Source: Novimethylophilus sp036504375
GTDB taxonomy: Bacteria > Pseudomonadota > Gammaproteobacteria > Burkholderiales > Methylophilaceae
Direction of reading: 5' to 3'
Length of the DNA stretch: 64,000 nt
NCBI RefSeq assembly: GCF_036504375.1
Contig: NZ_DASXVH010000041.1
Coordinates: 22,647 to 86,646, forward strand
The translations under genes and the position numbers were made by a program. The first letter of the stretch is position 1. Each line of letters begins with the position of its first letter. Below are positions 44,679 through 53,926 of this stretch, in pieces. The notes beneath the pieces were generated by a model. The model saw only the letters and a program-made list of their open reading frames with translations. It had not been told where the DNA came from and did not search any database.

Positions 44679-44891
44679 ATGAATACCGCGACAACCCGAT
44701 CTTCCGAAATTGGCAAGGCGGTCAATATATCTAAGGCATCCCGTGTGCACATTCCCGCCCTGCTGAAGCAGCGTATGATTGCGGAGATGACCTATCTCAT
44801 TGCCAAAAATCGGGGGTATGTGCCAGGGTACGAATTGCGGGACTGGTTCGAGGCGGAGCGCCTCATCCGGGAGCAATATCCCGATGAATAA
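44679..44891 (+). CDS. DUF2934 small protein, copy 1
   Basis: A 70-residue protein starting at 44679 after AAGGAGAG. The DUF2934 core is RMIAEMTYLIAKNRG followed by ELRDWFEAERLIREQY. The function is unknown; such proteins often sit beside glycogen or trehalose enzymes and stress genes. It lies 14 bases before tpiA. A second copy (46058-46270) heads the glucan operon next door. Confidence 0.88.
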   Translation: MNTATTRSSEIGKAVNISKASRVHIPALLKQRMIAEMTYLIAKNRGYVPGYELRDWFEAERLIREQYPDE

Positions 44892-44905
44892 GCCGAAGAG
44901 TTTCT

Positions 44906-45664
44906 ATGAGGCGTAAACTGGTCGTCGCCAATCGCAAGATGAACGGCAGCATCCCGGATAACCGGGCGTTCATGGCAGGTGTGGTGCAGGGCATGCGCGA
45001 ACTTCGCAAGATAGACTGCGCGATCTGCGTTCCCCATCCCTACCTTTACCAGGCGCAGGTCTTGCTCGCGGACACGCCGGTCGCTTGGGGCGGCCAAAAC
45101 ATGAGCAGGCACGAATTCGGTCCCTATACCGGCTCGGTCGCCCCCGGCATGCTGGTGGAATTCGGCTGCAAATACGTCATCATCGGCCATTCGGAACGGC
45201 GCGAACGCGGTTATGAGAGCGACGATGCAGCGGGCGAGCGCTTCGAAATGGCGCTCAAGGCGGGCCTGACCCCCATCTTCTGCGTAGGGGAAACCCTGAG
45301 CGAATTCGAGGCGGGGATGACGGATAGCGTGGCCATCCGCCAGTTGAATGCGGTGGTCGATCACGTCGGTGTCCGGGGATTGGCCAAGGGTGTGCTCGCC
45401 TATGAGCCGATCTGGGCCATCGGCACCGGAAAATCGGCAACCCCGGAACATGCGCAGACCATACTCGCCTTTCTGCGCGGGCATGTCGCGCTACTGGATG
45501 AAACCGCGGCGGAACGCCTGCGCATCCTGTACGGCGGCAGCGTCAAGGCCGACAACGCGGCGGAGTTGTTTGCCATGCCGGACATCGATGGCGGGCTGAT
45601 CGGTAGCGCCTCACTGGTGACGGAAGAATTCCTGACCATTTGCCGGGTGGCCGATGCCGCCTGA
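44906..45664 (+). CDS. tpiA: Triosephosphate isomerase (divergent, accessory copy)
   Basis: A 252-residue TIM barrel interconverting the triose phosphates. Catalytic residues are present: Lys11 in NRKMNG, His95 in IIGHSERR and Glu167 in AYEPIWAIGTGKSATP; the phosphate loop YGGSVKADNA and GGLIGSASL are intact. Arg replaces the near-invariant Trp of NWKMN, and gapA/pgk are absent, so this is probably a stress-linked second copy. It is co-transcribed with DUF2934 under site G. Confidence 0.9.
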   Translation: MRRKLVVANRKMNGSIPDNRAFMAGVVQGMRELRKIDCAICVPHPYLYQAQVLLADTPVAWGGQNMSRHEFGPYTGSVAPGMLVEFGCKYVIIGHSERRERGYESDDAAGERFEMALKAGLTPIFCVGETLSEFEAGMTDSVAIRQLNAVVDHVGVRGLAKGVLAYEPIWAIGTGKSATPEHAQTILAFLRGHVALLDETAAERLRILYGGSVKADNAAELFAMPDIDGGLIGSASLVTEEFLTICRVADAA

Positions 45665-45704
45665 TTTTCCTGCATCCTTCATGCATTTCATGACACTGAA
45701 ATTG

Positions 45705-45785
45705 TCGTCTTCCCCATAACGGCGTATGCCGCCATGCGGCCTTGGCGAATGCGCCGATGCTCAGACCGTCCTGATGATGTTTCAT
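45705..45785 (-). pseudogene. Decayed merR fragment
   Basis: From ATG 45785 the reverse strand reads MKHHQDGLSIGAFAKAA, identical but for one residue to the intact MerR start. It then jumps by a deletion of about 85 bases to the segment coding GGIRRYGE in another frame, and ends. Only the 5' part of merR remains. Confidence 0.88.
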
Positions 45786-45790
45786 ATCGC

Positions 45791-45821
45791 TTGACTCAGT
45801 ATCTGACTGCGGAAGTAATCT
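45791..45821 (+). promoter_or_regulatory. Remnant mer operator-promoter
   Basis: TTGACT, 19-base spacer, TAATCT as in the intact mer promoter, but one dyad arm has drifted (CAGTAT instead of CCGTAC). Orientation is opposite to the intact operon. Confidence 0.8.
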
Positions 45822-45978
45822 TAAGCAACCTGACGGTACTGGAGCCGTATCGGCCGATTTTTATCGGCGTGGCGCTGGTGGCGCTGTTTTGCGCCGGGGG
45901 AGTATCTTCCGCCCGATGCAAACCTGCAAACCGGGCGGCATTTGCGCGACCCCGCAGGTGCGGGCCACCTGCAAACTG
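45822..45978 (+). pseudogene. Decayed merT fragment
   Basis: The -10 of the remnant promoter is fused almost directly to NLTVLEPYRPIFIGVALV, the middle of MerT, so the N-terminus is deleted. After a second gap and a frame change it reads CKPGGICATPQVRATCK, matching the MerT loop. It ends exactly at ECF-type site H. Confidence 0.85.
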
Positions 45979-46005
45979 TAAGGATGCGCGGACGATTTCG
46001 TCTAA
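45977..46005 (+). promoter_or_regulatory. ECF-type promoter, site H (DUF2934-GH133-GH63 operon)
   Basis: TGTAAGG (45977-45983), 15-base spacer, CGTCTAA (45999-46005), about 52 bases before the second DUF2934 gene. It abuts the end of the merT remnant. Confidence 0.75.
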
Positions 46006-46057
46006 CAGTCATGGTGACATGACTCCCGCCACTTAAAACCAAGACGAGGAGAAGGAA

Positions 46058-46270
46058 ATGAACGCAACCACATCCAAGTCGCCCCAAACGACTGTCGGCA
46101 GAAAAACTTCCGCAAGGCGCAAACAGTCAGTCCCCGCCAAATCGCGACAGGACATGATCGCGGAAACGGCCTACTACCTGGCGGAAAGACGCGGTTTCGC
46201 ACCGGATTGCGAACTACAGGATTGGTTGGAGGCCGAGTGCATCATCCAGGAGCAGTTTCCAGAAGCATGA
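46058..46270 (+). CDS. DUF2934 small protein, copy 2
   Basis: A 70-residue protein. A basic Ser/Lys/Arg-rich N-terminus (about 1-25) precedes the DUF2934 core DMIAETAYYLAERRG and ELQDWLEAECIIQEQF. GAGGAGAAGG precedes the ATG. It heads the operon with the debranching enzyme, 42 bases upstream of it. Copies 1 and 2 share the core but differ in the N-terminus. Confidence 0.88.
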   Translation: MNATTSKSPQTTVGRKTSARRKQSVPAKSRQDMIAETAYYLAERRGFAPDCELQDWLEAECIIQEQFPEA

Positions 46271-46312
46271 TCACCCGGTAATTGCGGCACACACAAAACA
46301 AGGGAGGCCGTC

Positions 46313-48373
46313 ATGACCTACGCACTTCCGCAAATAGTGCATCTGGGGCGGGAAATCTGCGGCAGGCTCGATCTCGCGGAACAGCACGAATGGTGGCTGG
46401 CGAACGGCAAGGGCGGGTATGCCGGCGGCACCGTGGCCGGCACCCTGACCCGCCGCTACCACGGGCTGTTGATCGCCCCGTGTCTGAACTCCGGGCAACG
46501 CCATTTACTGTTCGCCAAGGCGGATGCGGAACTGCTGGATGGGAACCGCGTCACGCCCCTGCACACCAACCGCTGGGGCAATGGCGCCGTGGAGCCGCGC
46601 GGACATCTCGCCATCGAATCATTTCACCTGGATGGCCGTATGCCGGTATGGCGCTACAACCTGGAAGGCATGCTGATCGAGGCGCGCATCTGGATGGAGC
46701 ACGGCAGACACAGCACCCATCTCGCCTGGCGTCTGCTGGAAAATCCCGAGGATCGGGAAGTGCTGCTACGCGTGCGCCTGCTGACCAATGTCCGCGATCA
46801 TCACGGCACCACTGGATTCGGGGATACTTCCCCCACCATCGTTGCGAACGATTACGAGCTGGATCTCATTCATGCCGGTTGCCATACCCTGCATTTTCGT
46901 TCCCGTTGCGGCGTGGTGGAGCGCGCGGATTTCTGGGCGGAGGATTTCGATCTGCCCGCGGAGCGCGAGCGCGGCCTGTCCGACCGTGACCGCCACCACT
47001 GCGTCGGCCACATGGTTTTTCCCATCCACGCCGGCCACTGGGTCGGCCTGACAGCCTCCATCGAGGAAGACGAACCACTCCGTTACACGATGGACGCGAT
47101 GCGGCGTTTCCAGTCGCGCGACCTGGCCATGCTGACGCAGGCCAAGATTTCGGTGCCGGAACTCACGCAGGCGCCGGTCTGGATCGACCAGTTGATTCTG
47201 GCGGCAGACAGTTTCGTGATCCGCCATGAACAGAAAAACGGTAGCGGGCGCGATGCCATCGTGGCCGGCTACCCCTGGTTCGGCGAGTGGGGGCGCGACA
47301 GCATGATTGCGCTGCCCGGCCTGCTGCTGGCGACGGGACGTTACCAGGCAGCGCGCAACCTGTTGCTGGGCTATCTGCCGCTGGTCGATCGCGGCATGCT
47401 ACCCAATTATTTTCCCGGCGACGGCGAAGCGGCGCAACACAATACGGTGGATGCCGCGCTGTGGTACATCGAAGCTTGGCGCGCCTATCTGGAGTCGTGC
47501 CGCGACCTGCCGTCGGTGGCTAAAGCCTGGCCGATACTGCAGCAGATCGTCGCGCATTATCGCGACGGCACCCGCCACGGCATCGCTGTGGACGCAGCCG
47601 ACGGCCTGCTGCGTGCGGGCGAGCCGGGCGTCCAGCTCACCTGGATGGACGCCAAGGTCAATGACACCGTCATCACGCCGCGCATCGGCAAGCCGGTGGA
47701 GGTCAACGCCCTGTGGTACAACGCGCTGGAAGTGATGGCGCAATTTGCCCGGCGCCTCAAGGACGATGCGCGGAGCCGCGAATACGCGACAATGGCGGAG
47801 CGCGCGAAAGAGGGATTCCGGCGCTATATCCGGCCGGATCGCGGCGGCCTGCTGGATGTGCTGGACGGGCCGGACGGCGACGACGATAGCATCCGCCCCA
47901 ACCAGATTTTTGCCGTCAGCCTGCCGTTCAGTCCGCTGGACAAGGAAACCCGGCACGATATCGTCTCCCAGTGCGCCAGATATCTGCTTACCTCCCGCGG
48001 CTTGCGCTCGCTTGCTCCCGTGCATTCCGGCTATCGCCCGCGGGTGCAGGGTGGGGTGTGGGAGCGTGACAGCGCCTATCATCAGGGCACGGTATGGGCC
48101 TGGCTGCTAGGGCACTACGCCTTGGCGGAATACCGGGTGAGCGGCGATGCGGATCTTGCACTGCTGCGGCTGGAGCCGATATTCGAACACCTCAATGAAG
48201 CGGGCCTGGGCACGGTGAGCGAGATTTTCGACGGCGACCCTCCGCACACGCCGCGCGGCTGCCCGGCGCAGGCCTGGTCGGTGGCCTGCACGCTGGAAGC
48301 CTGGTGGAAACTGCGCTGCGCCCAGATGCGAAGCAACAAGGAGACTCACCATGAGCATGCAGCACAAGCCTGA
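46313..48373 (+). CDS. Glycogen debranching enzyme-like amylo-alpha-1,6-glucosidase (GH133 type)
   Basis: A 686-residue cytoplasmic protein. The N-terminal GDE_N domain (WWLANGKGGYAGGTVAGTLTRRYHGLL) and C-terminal (alpha/alpha)6 GDE_C domain (FGEWGRDSMIALPGLLLATGRY, GVQLTWMDAKVNDTVITPR, SGYRPRVQGGVWERDSAYHQGT) match bacterial/archaeal GDE-family enzymes. It probably removes alpha-1,6 stubs from glucan. It ends inside the first codons of the GH63 gene. It is a second glucan-degrading set, apart from the GH57 locus and under the ECF-type promoter. Confidence 0.9.
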   Translation: MTYALPQIVHLGREICGRLDLAEQHEWWLANGKGGYAGGTVAGTLTRRYHGLLIAPCLNSGQRHLLFAKADAELLDGNRVTPLHTNRWGNGAVEPRGHLAIESFHLDGRMPVWRYNLEGMLIEARIWMEHGRHSTHLAWRLLENPEDREVLLRVRLLTNVRDHHGTTGFGDTSPTIVANDYELDLIHAGCHTLHFRSRCGVVERADFWAEDFDLPAERERGLSDRDRHHCVGHMVFPIHAGHWVGLTASIEEDEPLRYTMDAMRRFQSRDLAMLTQAKISVPELTQAPVWIDQLILAADSFVIRHEQKNGSGRDAIVAGYPWFGEWGRDSMIALPGLLLATGRYQAARNLLLGYLPLVDRGMLPNYFPGDGEAAQHNTVDAALWYIEAWRAYLESCRDLPSVAKAWPILQQIVAHYRDGTRHGIAVDAADGLLRAGEPGVQLTWMDAKVNDTVITPRIGKPVEVNALWYNALEVMAQFARRLKDDARSREYATMAERAKEGFRRYIRPDRGGLLDVLDGPDGDDDSIRPNQIFAVSLPFSPLDKETRHDIVSQCARYLLTSRGLRSLAPVHSGYRPRVQGGVWERDSAYHQGTVWAWLLGHYALAEYRVSGDADLALLRLEPIFEHLNEAGLGTVSEIFDGDPPHTPRGCPAQAWSVACTLEAWWKLRCAQMRSNKETHHEHAAQA

Positions 48374-51065
48374 CGATGGCCTGCTGGAGCGGGTCGGCGA
48401 ATTTGCCCGTTATCTGCTGAACGGCGAGGCTTCGTCCGCCGAGTGTCGGCGCCTGGAAGCGCTGCGGCAGGGACAGGAGAACTGGCATCTGTGGGGGCCG
48501 TACCTGGCCGAACGCGCCTGGGGTACGGTGCGCGAGGATTACAGCATGGATGGCACGGCATGGGAGTATTTCGACCACGAGCAGTCCCGTGCCCGCGCCT
48601 ACCGCTGGAGCGAGGACGGTCTTGGCGGCATCAGCGACGAGCAGCAGCGGCTGTGTTTCGCGCTCGCCCTGTGGAACGGCGTCGATCCCATCCTGAAGGA
48701 GCGCGCCTTTGGACTGACCGGCAACCAGGGCAACCACGGCGAAGATGTCAAGGAAGCCTATTTTTATCTGGACGCCTCTCCCAGCCACAGTTTCCTGCGT
48801 TACCGCTACAAGTATCCGCAGCACGCCTTTCCCTACCGCCAGCTGGTGGAGGAAAACGCGCGCCGCACCCGCGCCGACCAGCCGTTCAGCCTGCTGGATA
48901 CGGGCGTTTTTGCCGACAACCGCTACTGGGATGTGGATGTGGCATACGCGAAGGCCGCGCCGGGGCAGATCCATATCCGCATCGTCGCCGCCAACCGCGG
49001 GCCGCAGCCGGCCGTACTGCACCTCTTGCCTACGCTGTGGTGCCGCAACACCTGGGCCTGGGGCGAGGGCGCCGAGGGCAAGCCGGAAATTGTATTCGAC
49101 CAGGCGCCAGAAGGCGCGGCATGGGCGGTGCGCGCATCTATCGAAGGACTGGGCGAATACTATCTGTATGGCCGGCAGACGGCTTTGCCGCTGTTCACGG
49201 AAAACGACAGCAACGCCGAGACGCTGTGGGGCCGGCCCAACCGCATGCCTTACGTGAAAGACGCTTTTCATCGCCGTGTAGTGCATGGCGAGGAGGGCGC
49301 GGTCAACCCGGTGCACGCCGGTACCAAATTTGCCGCCTGGCATACCCGCACCGTGGAGCCGGGCGCCGATGTAACGCTGGAACTGGTGCTGTCCGAAAAG
49401 GCGCTGGCCGAGCCTTTTCACAAATCGGAAGAGATATTCGTTGCGCGCGAGCACGAGGCCGATGCCTTCTATCGCAGCCTGCTGCCCGACGACGATCGGG
49501 ATCGCGCCATCCTGCGCCAGGCGCTGGCCGGCATGATCTGGAACAAGCAGTTCTACCATTACGACGTGGCGCGCTGGCTGGATGGTGACATCGTGCCGCC
49601 ACCGGAATCGCGCAAAACCGGGCGCAACCGCCAGTGGCGGCATTTCCGCGCGGCGGACGTGATGTCGGTGCCGGATAGCTGGGAGTTTCCCTGGTTCGCG
49701 GCCTGGGATCTGGCTTTCCATGCGCTGCCGCTGGCGCTGGTGGATATCGATTTTGCCAAGCGGCAGCTCGAAATCCTGCTGCACGAGGATACCCTACACC
49801 CCAACGGCCAGATTCCCGCCTATGAATGGGCGTTCGGCGACGTCAATCCGCCGGTGCATGCCATGGCCGTGCTCAAGGTGTTCCGCATGGAGCGCGAACA
49901 GCGCGGGCATGGCGATCTCGGTTTTTTGCGCCGCGCCATGCACAAGCTTTTGCTCAACTACACCTGGTGGCTCAATGCCAAGGACAGCGAAGGCCACGGT
50001 GTGTTCGAAGGCGGCTTTCTGGGGCTGGACAACATCTCCGTCTATGACCGCTCGCAGCCGCTGCCGCCCGGCTACCGGCTGAAACAGGCCGACGCCACCG
50101 GCTGGGTGGCGATGTTCGCGCTCAACATGACCATGATTGCGCTGGAACTGGCAGTGGAGGAACCGGATTACGAGGATGTCGCCCTGCAGTGCTACAGCCA
50201 GTTCCTTACAATGGCCAACGTCATGGCGGGCAACGTCGATCACAGCCCGTCGCTGTGGGATGCCGAGGACGGCTTCTTCAAGGACATCATCGTCACCCCG
50301 GACGGCAGCCGCCACCGCATCGATGTGTTTTCCATGGTCGGCATCATCCCGCTGTTCGCCTGCGAGATTGTGGATGCACGACTGCTGGAAGCCTCGCCCA
50401 GATTTGCCAAAACGCTGATGGCGCACATGGGCGGCATGTTCGACGGCCACACCATCTGCGCCTGCCCGGCGCACACCAACGAACGCGGCGAACACTTGCT
50501 ATCCCTTGCCAACCACCACATGCTGCCGCCCATCCTCAAGCGTTTGCTGAACGAAGACGAATTCCTATCATTGCACGGCATCCGCAGCGTGAGCCACATC
50601 CACGCCGCGCACCACGACCTGGGCTGGCTGCCTGCCATCGGTCGCGCGCTGATCGAGTACCTGCCGGGCGAATCGAATACCGGGCTGTTCGGCGGCAATT
50701 CAAACTGGCGCGGCCCGGTGTGGGCGCCGGTCAATTTCCTGTTGATCGAAACCCTGATGAAGTTCCAGCAATTCCTCGGCGATAATTTCAAGGTGGAAGT
50801 GCCGTGCATGGACAACCGCGAGATGACGCTACGTGAAGTTTCCTGCCTGCTGGCAGACCGCGTGGCAGGCGTATTCCGCCGCGATGAGAACGGCAGGATT
50901 CCCGCCTTTGCTGCCGACAGCCCGTACCAGAGCGACCCGCACTGGCGGGATCTATTGCTGTTCAACGAGTATTACCACGGTGAAACGGGGCAGGGGCTGG
51001 GTGCCGCGCACCAGACCGGCTGGACCGGACTGGTGGCGAATCTGTTGTTGATGAAAAGGCGCTAG
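48351..51065 (+). CDS. GH63-like (MGH1-type) alpha-glucosidase
   Basis: A 904-residue protein of the bacterial GH63/MGH1-like group. The ATG at 48351 follows AAGGAG and overlaps the debranching gene by 23 bases. An N-terminal beta domain (WGPYLAERAWGTVREDYS, PFRL-like variants) is followed by an (alpha/alpha)6 barrel with PDSWEFPWFAAWDLAFHALPLAL, GQIPAYEWAFGDVNPPVHA and LFGGNSNWRGPVWAPVNFLLIE; the Asp/Glu in AAWD and EWAFGD are candidate catalytic acids. No signal peptide. Substrate could be an alpha-glucoside or compatible solute. Confidence 0.88.
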   Translation: MSMQHKPDDGLLERVGEFARYLLNGEASSAECRRLEALRQGQENWHLWGPYLAERAWGTVREDYSMDGTAWEYFDHEQSRARAYRWSEDGLGGISDEQQRLCFALALWNGVDPILKERAFGLTGNQGNHGEDVKEAYFYLDASPSHSFLRYRYKYPQHAFPYRQLVEENARRTRADQPFSLLDTGVFADNRYWDVDVAYAKAAPGQIHIRIVAANRGPQPAVLHLLPTLWCRNTWAWGEGAEGKPEIVFDQAPEGAAWAVRASIEGLGEYYLYGRQTALPLFTENDSNAETLWGRPNRMPYVKDAFHRRVVHGEEGAVNPVHAGTKFAAWHTRTVEPGADVTLELVLSEKALAEPFHKSEEIFVAREHEADAFYRSLLPDDDRDRAILRQALAGMIWNKQFYHYDVARWLDGDIVPPPESRKTGRNRQWRHFRAADVMSVPDSWEFPWFAAWDLAFHALPLALVDIDFAKRQLEILLHEDTLHPNGQIPAYEWAFGDVNPPVHAMAVLKVFRMEREQRGHGDLGFLRRAMHKLLLNYTWWLNAKDSEGHGVFEGGFLGLDNISVYDRSQPLPPGYRLKQADATGWVAMFALNMTMIALELAVEEPDYEDVALQCYSQFLTMANVMAGNVDHSPSLWDAEDGFFKDIIVTPDGSRHRIDVFSMVGIIPLFACEIVDARLLEASPRFAKTLMAHMGGMFDGHTICACPAHTNERGEHLLSLANHHMLPPILKRLLNEDEFLSLHGIRSVSHIHAAHHDLGWLPAIGRALIEYLPGESNTGLFGGNSNWRGPVWAPVNFLLIETLMKFQQFLGDNFKVEVPCMDNREMTLREVSCLLADRVAGVFRRDENGRIPAFAADSPYQSDPHWRDLLLFNEYYHGETGQGLGAAHQTGWTGLVANLLLMKRR

Positions 51066-51082
51066 GCGTCCCCTCCTCAATA

Positions 51083-51985
51083 TCAATTCACACTTCTGCC
51101 TTCAATAAGTTCACGGTGGCTTAGAACCGCATTCGCGATAAATTCGGAAAAAACCCGCAATCGCGCCGTCGTGCGCATATCGGTGTGGGTAAGCAGCCAG
51201 AGATCGTAACTGGGTCGGGCCACGCCGGGCGGCAGGCGTTGTAATGTCGGTTCCGGGTCGCCCAGAAAGCAGGGCAGCATGCCGATACCCATGCCTGCCT
51301 TGGCGGCTTCAAACTGGAGCAGCAGGCTTTGAAAAGCTCCCTTGGCCGGGATGTGCGGGTAATCGCCGTTCTTGATCCAGGCGGGATAATCGCCACGCTT
51401 GACACAGTCGATCCAGCGCGCCGTCGCGCCGCCATCGAAGTCATGTTGCTTGACGTACTCCTCCGAGGCGTACGCCGCGCAGTACATGTTGGCCAGGCAT
51501 TTTCCGACTAACCGATCGGGTGGCTTTTGGGTAAAGCGCAGGGCCACGTCCGCTTCGCGTTTGCTCAGGTCGAGCGTATCGAAAGCGATGTCGTGCGCAA
51601 TCACGACTTCAAGCGAAATGTCGGGATAGCGCTTGGAAAATTCCGCCAGATGCGGCATGAGCAGATGCGTGCCCAGCACATCGACCATGGTCACCCGGAT
51701 ATCGCCGCTGAGTTGTTGATCCCGCCCCAATATGCGCCGTTCCAGGCCGTGTATTTCACTTTCCATCTGCTCGGCGACCGCCAATACCTCCTCGCCGGCA
51801 GTGGTGATGGCGTAGCCGCCGGGCGAGCGCTCGAACAAACGTACGCCGAGCCGCTTCTCGAACGCTTCGATGCGTCGTGCCACCGTGGAATGGCTGACCC
51901 CGAGCTTGTCCGCGGCGGCACGCACCGAACCGTGGCGGCTTAGCGCAAGAAAATGCTTGAGATCGTCCCAATCCAATGCAGTCAC
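51083..51985 (-). CDS. LysR-family transcriptional regulator
   Basis: A 300-residue regulator. The GTG at 51985 is preferred because GAGGG precedes it; an ATG at 52003 would add six residues. Helix-turn-helix HGSVRAAADKLGVSHSTVARRIEAFEKRLG and the substrate domain (DIRVTMVDVLGTHLLMPHLAEF) are clear. It is divergent from the redoxin gene, with an ATATCA / TGATAT inverted pair in between (near 52082-52106), so it probably controls that gene. Confidence 0.9.
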   Translation of the reverse strand: MTALDWDDLKHFLALSRHGSVRAAADKLGVSHSTVARRIEAFEKRLGVRLFERSPGGYAITTAGEEVLAVAEQMESEIHGLERRILGRDQQLSGDIRVTMVDVLGTHLLMPHLAEFSKRYPDISLEVVIAHDIAFDTLDLSKREADVALRFTQKPPDRLVGKCLANMYCAAYASEEYVKQHDFDGGATARWIDCVKRGDYPAWIKNGDYPHIPAKGAFQSLLLQFEAAKAGMGIGMLPCFLGDPEPTLQRLPPGVARPSYDLWLLTHTDMRTTARLRVFSEFIANAVLSHRELIEGRSVN

Positions 51986-52184
51986 TTTTTTACCCTCATG
52001 CAAGCTGGGCGTCGGTGGTGGAATGCTAAAGCCTGGCGGCTACAGTTGGCTGCGTCAAGAAATATACTGTCACATTTTTGCATATCAGTTTATCAAATAT
52101 TGATATTCCAATGCTTAATTCAGCCACCTATGATGGCTCCAGAAAGTGCAGGAAAGATATAACCCACCATCATTTTGGAGACCT

Positions 52185-53057
52185 ATGATGAATCTGCTTA
52201 AATCGATGTTTATCAGCAATTACATGATGCTGGCGATGGCTATTGCCGGTTATGCCGGATGGATGCTTTACCAGGGCGGGAACCCAATCGCCTGGGGCGG
52301 CGTGATGCTGACTGCCGGCCCGCTGATGATGGTGATCAGCTGGCTCATGATGTTCAAAAACGTGGCGCGCACCAGCGCGCATTTTCCATTTCTCAACTTC
52401 CTGGGCGCAATCGGCACCGGCCTTGCCGTTTGGATCTGGTTCGGGCAGGGCGCAAGTGTCCTTGCCCCGGCATTGGCGATCGTCGGATGGGTCGGGTTTT
52501 TGCTGTATGCCTACTGGTTTTCAACTTATGGCGGGCGCATGCCTAGCGCAAAGCTCAAGGTTGGCTCTACCTTGCCCAATTTTACTGTCAGGAACGCCAG
52601 CGGTGCGGCGGTGACGTCGGCACAGTTGGCCGACAAACCCGCCATCCTGATTTTCTTTCGCGGCAACTGGTGTCCTTTGTGCATGGCCCAGATCAAGGAA
52701 CTGGTAAGCAGATACAAGGACATCAGCGCTCTCGGCGTCCGGGTTGCCCTGATTTCTCCGCAACCGCATAGCAATACCGAGGCTCTGGCGAAAAAATACG
52801 GCGTGAACTTCGACTTTCTGACCGACGAGGAAAATGCCGCGGCACGCGCGCTGGGCATCGAACAGGCTCACGGCCTGCCGATGGGCATGCAAATGATGGG
52901 GTACGACAGCGAAACCGTACTGCCAACGGTCATCATTACCGACAAGAACGGCAAGGTGATCTGGACACATGAGACCGATAACTACCGTATTCGCCCCGAG
53001 CCAGACGTTTATCTGGAAGTGCTGCGCCGCCACCGGGTAGCTCCCGCTGCGGTCTAG
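52185..53057 (+). CDS. Membrane-anchored peroxiredoxin-like (redoxin) protein
   Basis: A 290-residue protein. Four hydrophobic spans fill residues 1-120 (MMLAMAIAGYAGWMLY, GVMLTAGPLMMVISWLMMF, GAIGTGLAVWIWF, LAIVGWVGFLLYAYWF). An AhpC/TSA-like redoxin domain follows with FFRGNWCPLCMAQIKELVSRY (CxxC) and QPHSNTEALAKKYGVNFDFLTD. Probably reduces peroxides or disulfides near the membrane. GGAGACC precedes the tandem ATGATG. Confidence 0.85.
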   Translation: MMNLLKSMFISNYMMLAMAIAGYAGWMLYQGGNPIAWGGVMLTAGPLMMVISWLMMFKNVARTSAHFPFLNFLGAIGTGLAVWIWFGQGASVLAPALAIVGWVGFLLYAYWFSTYGGRMPSAKLKVGSTLPNFTVRNASGAAVTSAQLADKPAILIFFRGNWCPLCMAQIKELVSRYKDISALGVRVALISPQPHSNTEALAKKYGVNFDFLTDEENAAARALGIEQAHGLPMGMQMMGYDSETVLPTVIITDKNGKVIWTHETDNYRIRPEPDVYLEVLRRHRVAPAAV

Positions 53058-53105
53058 AGACCGCTCGCGGCGACGGCGATTTGAATCGTCATACCGGGCG
53101 GAAGC

Positions 53106-53843
53106 ATGCTCGAGCTATCCATCGGAACCTGGCGCGTCACCATTCGGCGGACAGTTCCGCAGACTACTGACCTGGCCCGCATGTACGACGCTGCTGCCTG
53201 GCTTTGGCATCCGATCCTGGGGCTGCTGGGCTACTCGCGGGCCTACGCCAGACTGTTCGCCGAACTGGCAAGCGATGGCTGGCTGGGGTGCCTGCGGGAT
53301 GGCGCAAAGGTACTCGATGGCGGCATAGGCACCGGCGCGTTCAGCATGGCATTGACGAAAACCATTCCCAACGCACTCGAAATCCATGGCATGGACATTG
53401 CCCCGCGCATGCTCGCACGGGCTCGCGACAACCTCCGGCGTTCGGGGCTGACCGCGCAACTGCGTTACGGCAATGTCGATTGCCTGCCTTATGCGGAGGG
53501 CGATTTCGATATGGTAATGAGCGCCCACATGCTGGAACACAGCACCAATCCGTCCGAGACCGTCAGGGAAATGGCGCGCGTGCTGCGGGCTGGTGCACCC
53601 TTGTTGATCGTCACGACTCGCGCCGATCGAATCAGCGCATTGCATGGCTTGCGCTGGCGCTATCGGTCCGTCGAATCGCAGCAACTCCGGCAATGGATGT
53701 ACCAGGCCGGCCTGTGCGACGTTAGGTGCTACGCACTGGACGGCGGCTTGTCCTTGCCCGGTCCGCTGAGCGAAGCCTACATCGGCCGAAAAATAACGGG
53801 GGGACGCGCTATCGCAAGCCACCCGAAGGAAATAAACACATGA
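53106..53843 (+). CDS. Class I SAM-dependent methyltransferase
   Basis: A 245-residue methyltransferase with motif I VLDGGIGTGAFSMALTK, motif II EIHGMDIAPRML, and DMVMSAHMLEHSTNPSETVREMARVLRAG typical of UbiE/Methyltransf_11 members. Substrate unknown. It lies 48 bases after the redoxin gene and may be co-transcribed. Confidence 0.8.
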   Translation: MLELSIGTWRVTIRRTVPQTTDLARMYDAAAWLWHPILGLLGYSRAYARLFAELASDGWLGCLRDGAKVLDGGIGTGAFSMALTKTIPNALEIHGMDIAPRMLARARDNLRRSGLTAQLRYGNVDCLPYAEGDFDMVMSAHMLEHSTNPSETVREMARVLRAGAPLLIVTTRADRISALHGLRWRYRSVESQQLRQWMYQAGLCDVRCYALDGGLSLPGPLSEAYIGRKITGGRAIASHPKEINT

Positions 53844-53926
53844 ACAACCACGATGGTGAAATGGTAGTTTTTCTGTAACTGATGAAACGCTCGGGTTCAT
53901 CTGAGAAGAATCTATTACTTCATATC

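Noticed and set aside
46766..47227. Reverse-strand frames inside the debranching enzyme gene
   Set aside because: Shadow frames only; the forward gene is continuous with family motifs throughout.
48192..49784. 530-codon reverse frame opposite the GH63 gene, and similar long frames opposite pstS-pstC-pstA
   Set aside because: High-GC third-position shadows of well-supported genes; no domain, start signal or conservation visible.
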